NCBI GenBank assembly: GCA_031417555.1
Contig: JANOVV010000070.1
Span: 26,726-90,725 of the forward strand
Length of the DNA: 64,000 bases
DNA from: JADKIH01 sp031417555
GTDB lineage: Bacteria; Bacteroidota; Bacteroidia; AKYH767-A; 2013-40CM-41-45
Reading direction: 5' to 3'
The notes under the pieces: model-generated
Databases searched by the model: none
What the model was told of the DNA's origin: nothing
Seen by the model: the letters and a program-made list of their open reading frames with translations, nothing else
Position numbers and translations under genes: made by a program
Shown here: piece by piece, positions 63,907-64,000 of the stretch
Numbering within the stretch: the first letter of the stretch is position 1
How the letters are laid out: each line of letters starts with the position of its first letter

Positions 63907-64000
63907 ATGCGGGAAGAAAGATTGATTCAAAAAGTTAAATTGTTAATTGAAAGCTATTCTTTTAATCAACCGTTTTCGATTTATTTAAGGGAACATTTTC
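63907..64000 (+). CDS. Start of a probable RsmB/NOP-type 16S rRNA methyltransferase (partial, cut by window edge)
   Basis: A frame opens at ATG 63907 and runs off the window after 31 codons. It begins MREERLIQKVKLLIESYSFN and continues with QPFSIYLREHF. The pattern '..PF..YLR..F' near the N-terminus resembles the RsmB-like (Fmu) proteins of Bacteroidota, which methylate a 16S rRNA cytosine. Only the first residues are visible, so this is a weak call. Confidence 0.4.
   Translation, partial: MREERLIQKVKLLIESYSFNQPFSIYLREHF

Overview
This is an AT-rich chromosomal window from a member of the Bacteroidota, most likely a free-living, gliding-type lineage (Chitinophagales, Sphingobacteriales, Cytophagales or a relative) rather than a gut Bacteroides. 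The reasons are: six proteins with type IX secretion (T9SS) C-terminal sorting domains; a PorE-like TPR/propeller/OmpA protein; GldF and GldG; a TonB-dependent receptor paired with a DUF4249 lipoprotein; and promoter-like sequences matching the Bacteroidota minus-7 consensus TAnnTTTG. The exact order cannot be fixed from sequence reading alone. No transposase, integrase, phage gene, CRISPR array, tRNA or rRNA was found.

Layout. 1-5,168: 3' end of queE, a PorE-like OmpA protein, a GT39-type glycosyltransferase and a T9SS cargo protein. 5,168-8,833: kdsA in a tight minus-strand operon with an outer-membrane barrel and a lipoprotein. 8,962-15,575: rarA, a small protein, a YpfJ-type zinc peptidase, the DUF4249/TonB receptor pair and the RNase P RNA gene. 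15,807-20,229: a VWA-type membrane protein, a secreted DUF1028 protein and an M48 CAAX-type protease. 20,272-31,720: a BNR/sortilin-like secreted protein, a FAD oxidoreductase cluster, a Rieske protein with a porin, a two-component system with a divergent acidic T9SS protein, and a DinB protein. 31,934-38,794: housekeeping genes prmC, ligA, dapA and ribH with a T9SS cargo and a TPR protein. 39,009-43,048: a truncated DUF4920 gene, HMG-CoA lyase, a TolA-like coiled-coil protein and surE. 43,026-51,236: two paralogous small membrane proteins, lpxB, comEC, an MBL hydrolase, mpl, a DUF1573 protein and dnaN. 51,411-54,876: DUF4340, gldG and gldF. 54,877-58,020: a repeat-rich spacer and a SprB-repeat T9SS protein. 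58,290-64,000: an ABM-domain protein, a SAM hydroxide adenosyltransferase, phoH, purC, a small secreted protein, a lipoprotein hydrolase, a large inverted repeat and the start of a probable RsmB-type methyltransferase.

The genes describe a Gram-negative cell with lipopolysaccharide (kdsA, lpxB), meso-diaminopimelate peptidoglycan with recycling (dapA, mpl) and a T9SS with surface cargo. Most of the window is core chromosome. The less ordinary material is in the intergenic repeats (about 10.3, 15.7, 55.0-55.3, 60.5 and 63.7 kb), the truncated DUF4920 gene, the duplicated small membrane proteins between surE and lpxB, and several uncharacterised envelope modules. No clearly new defence or mobile system was found.
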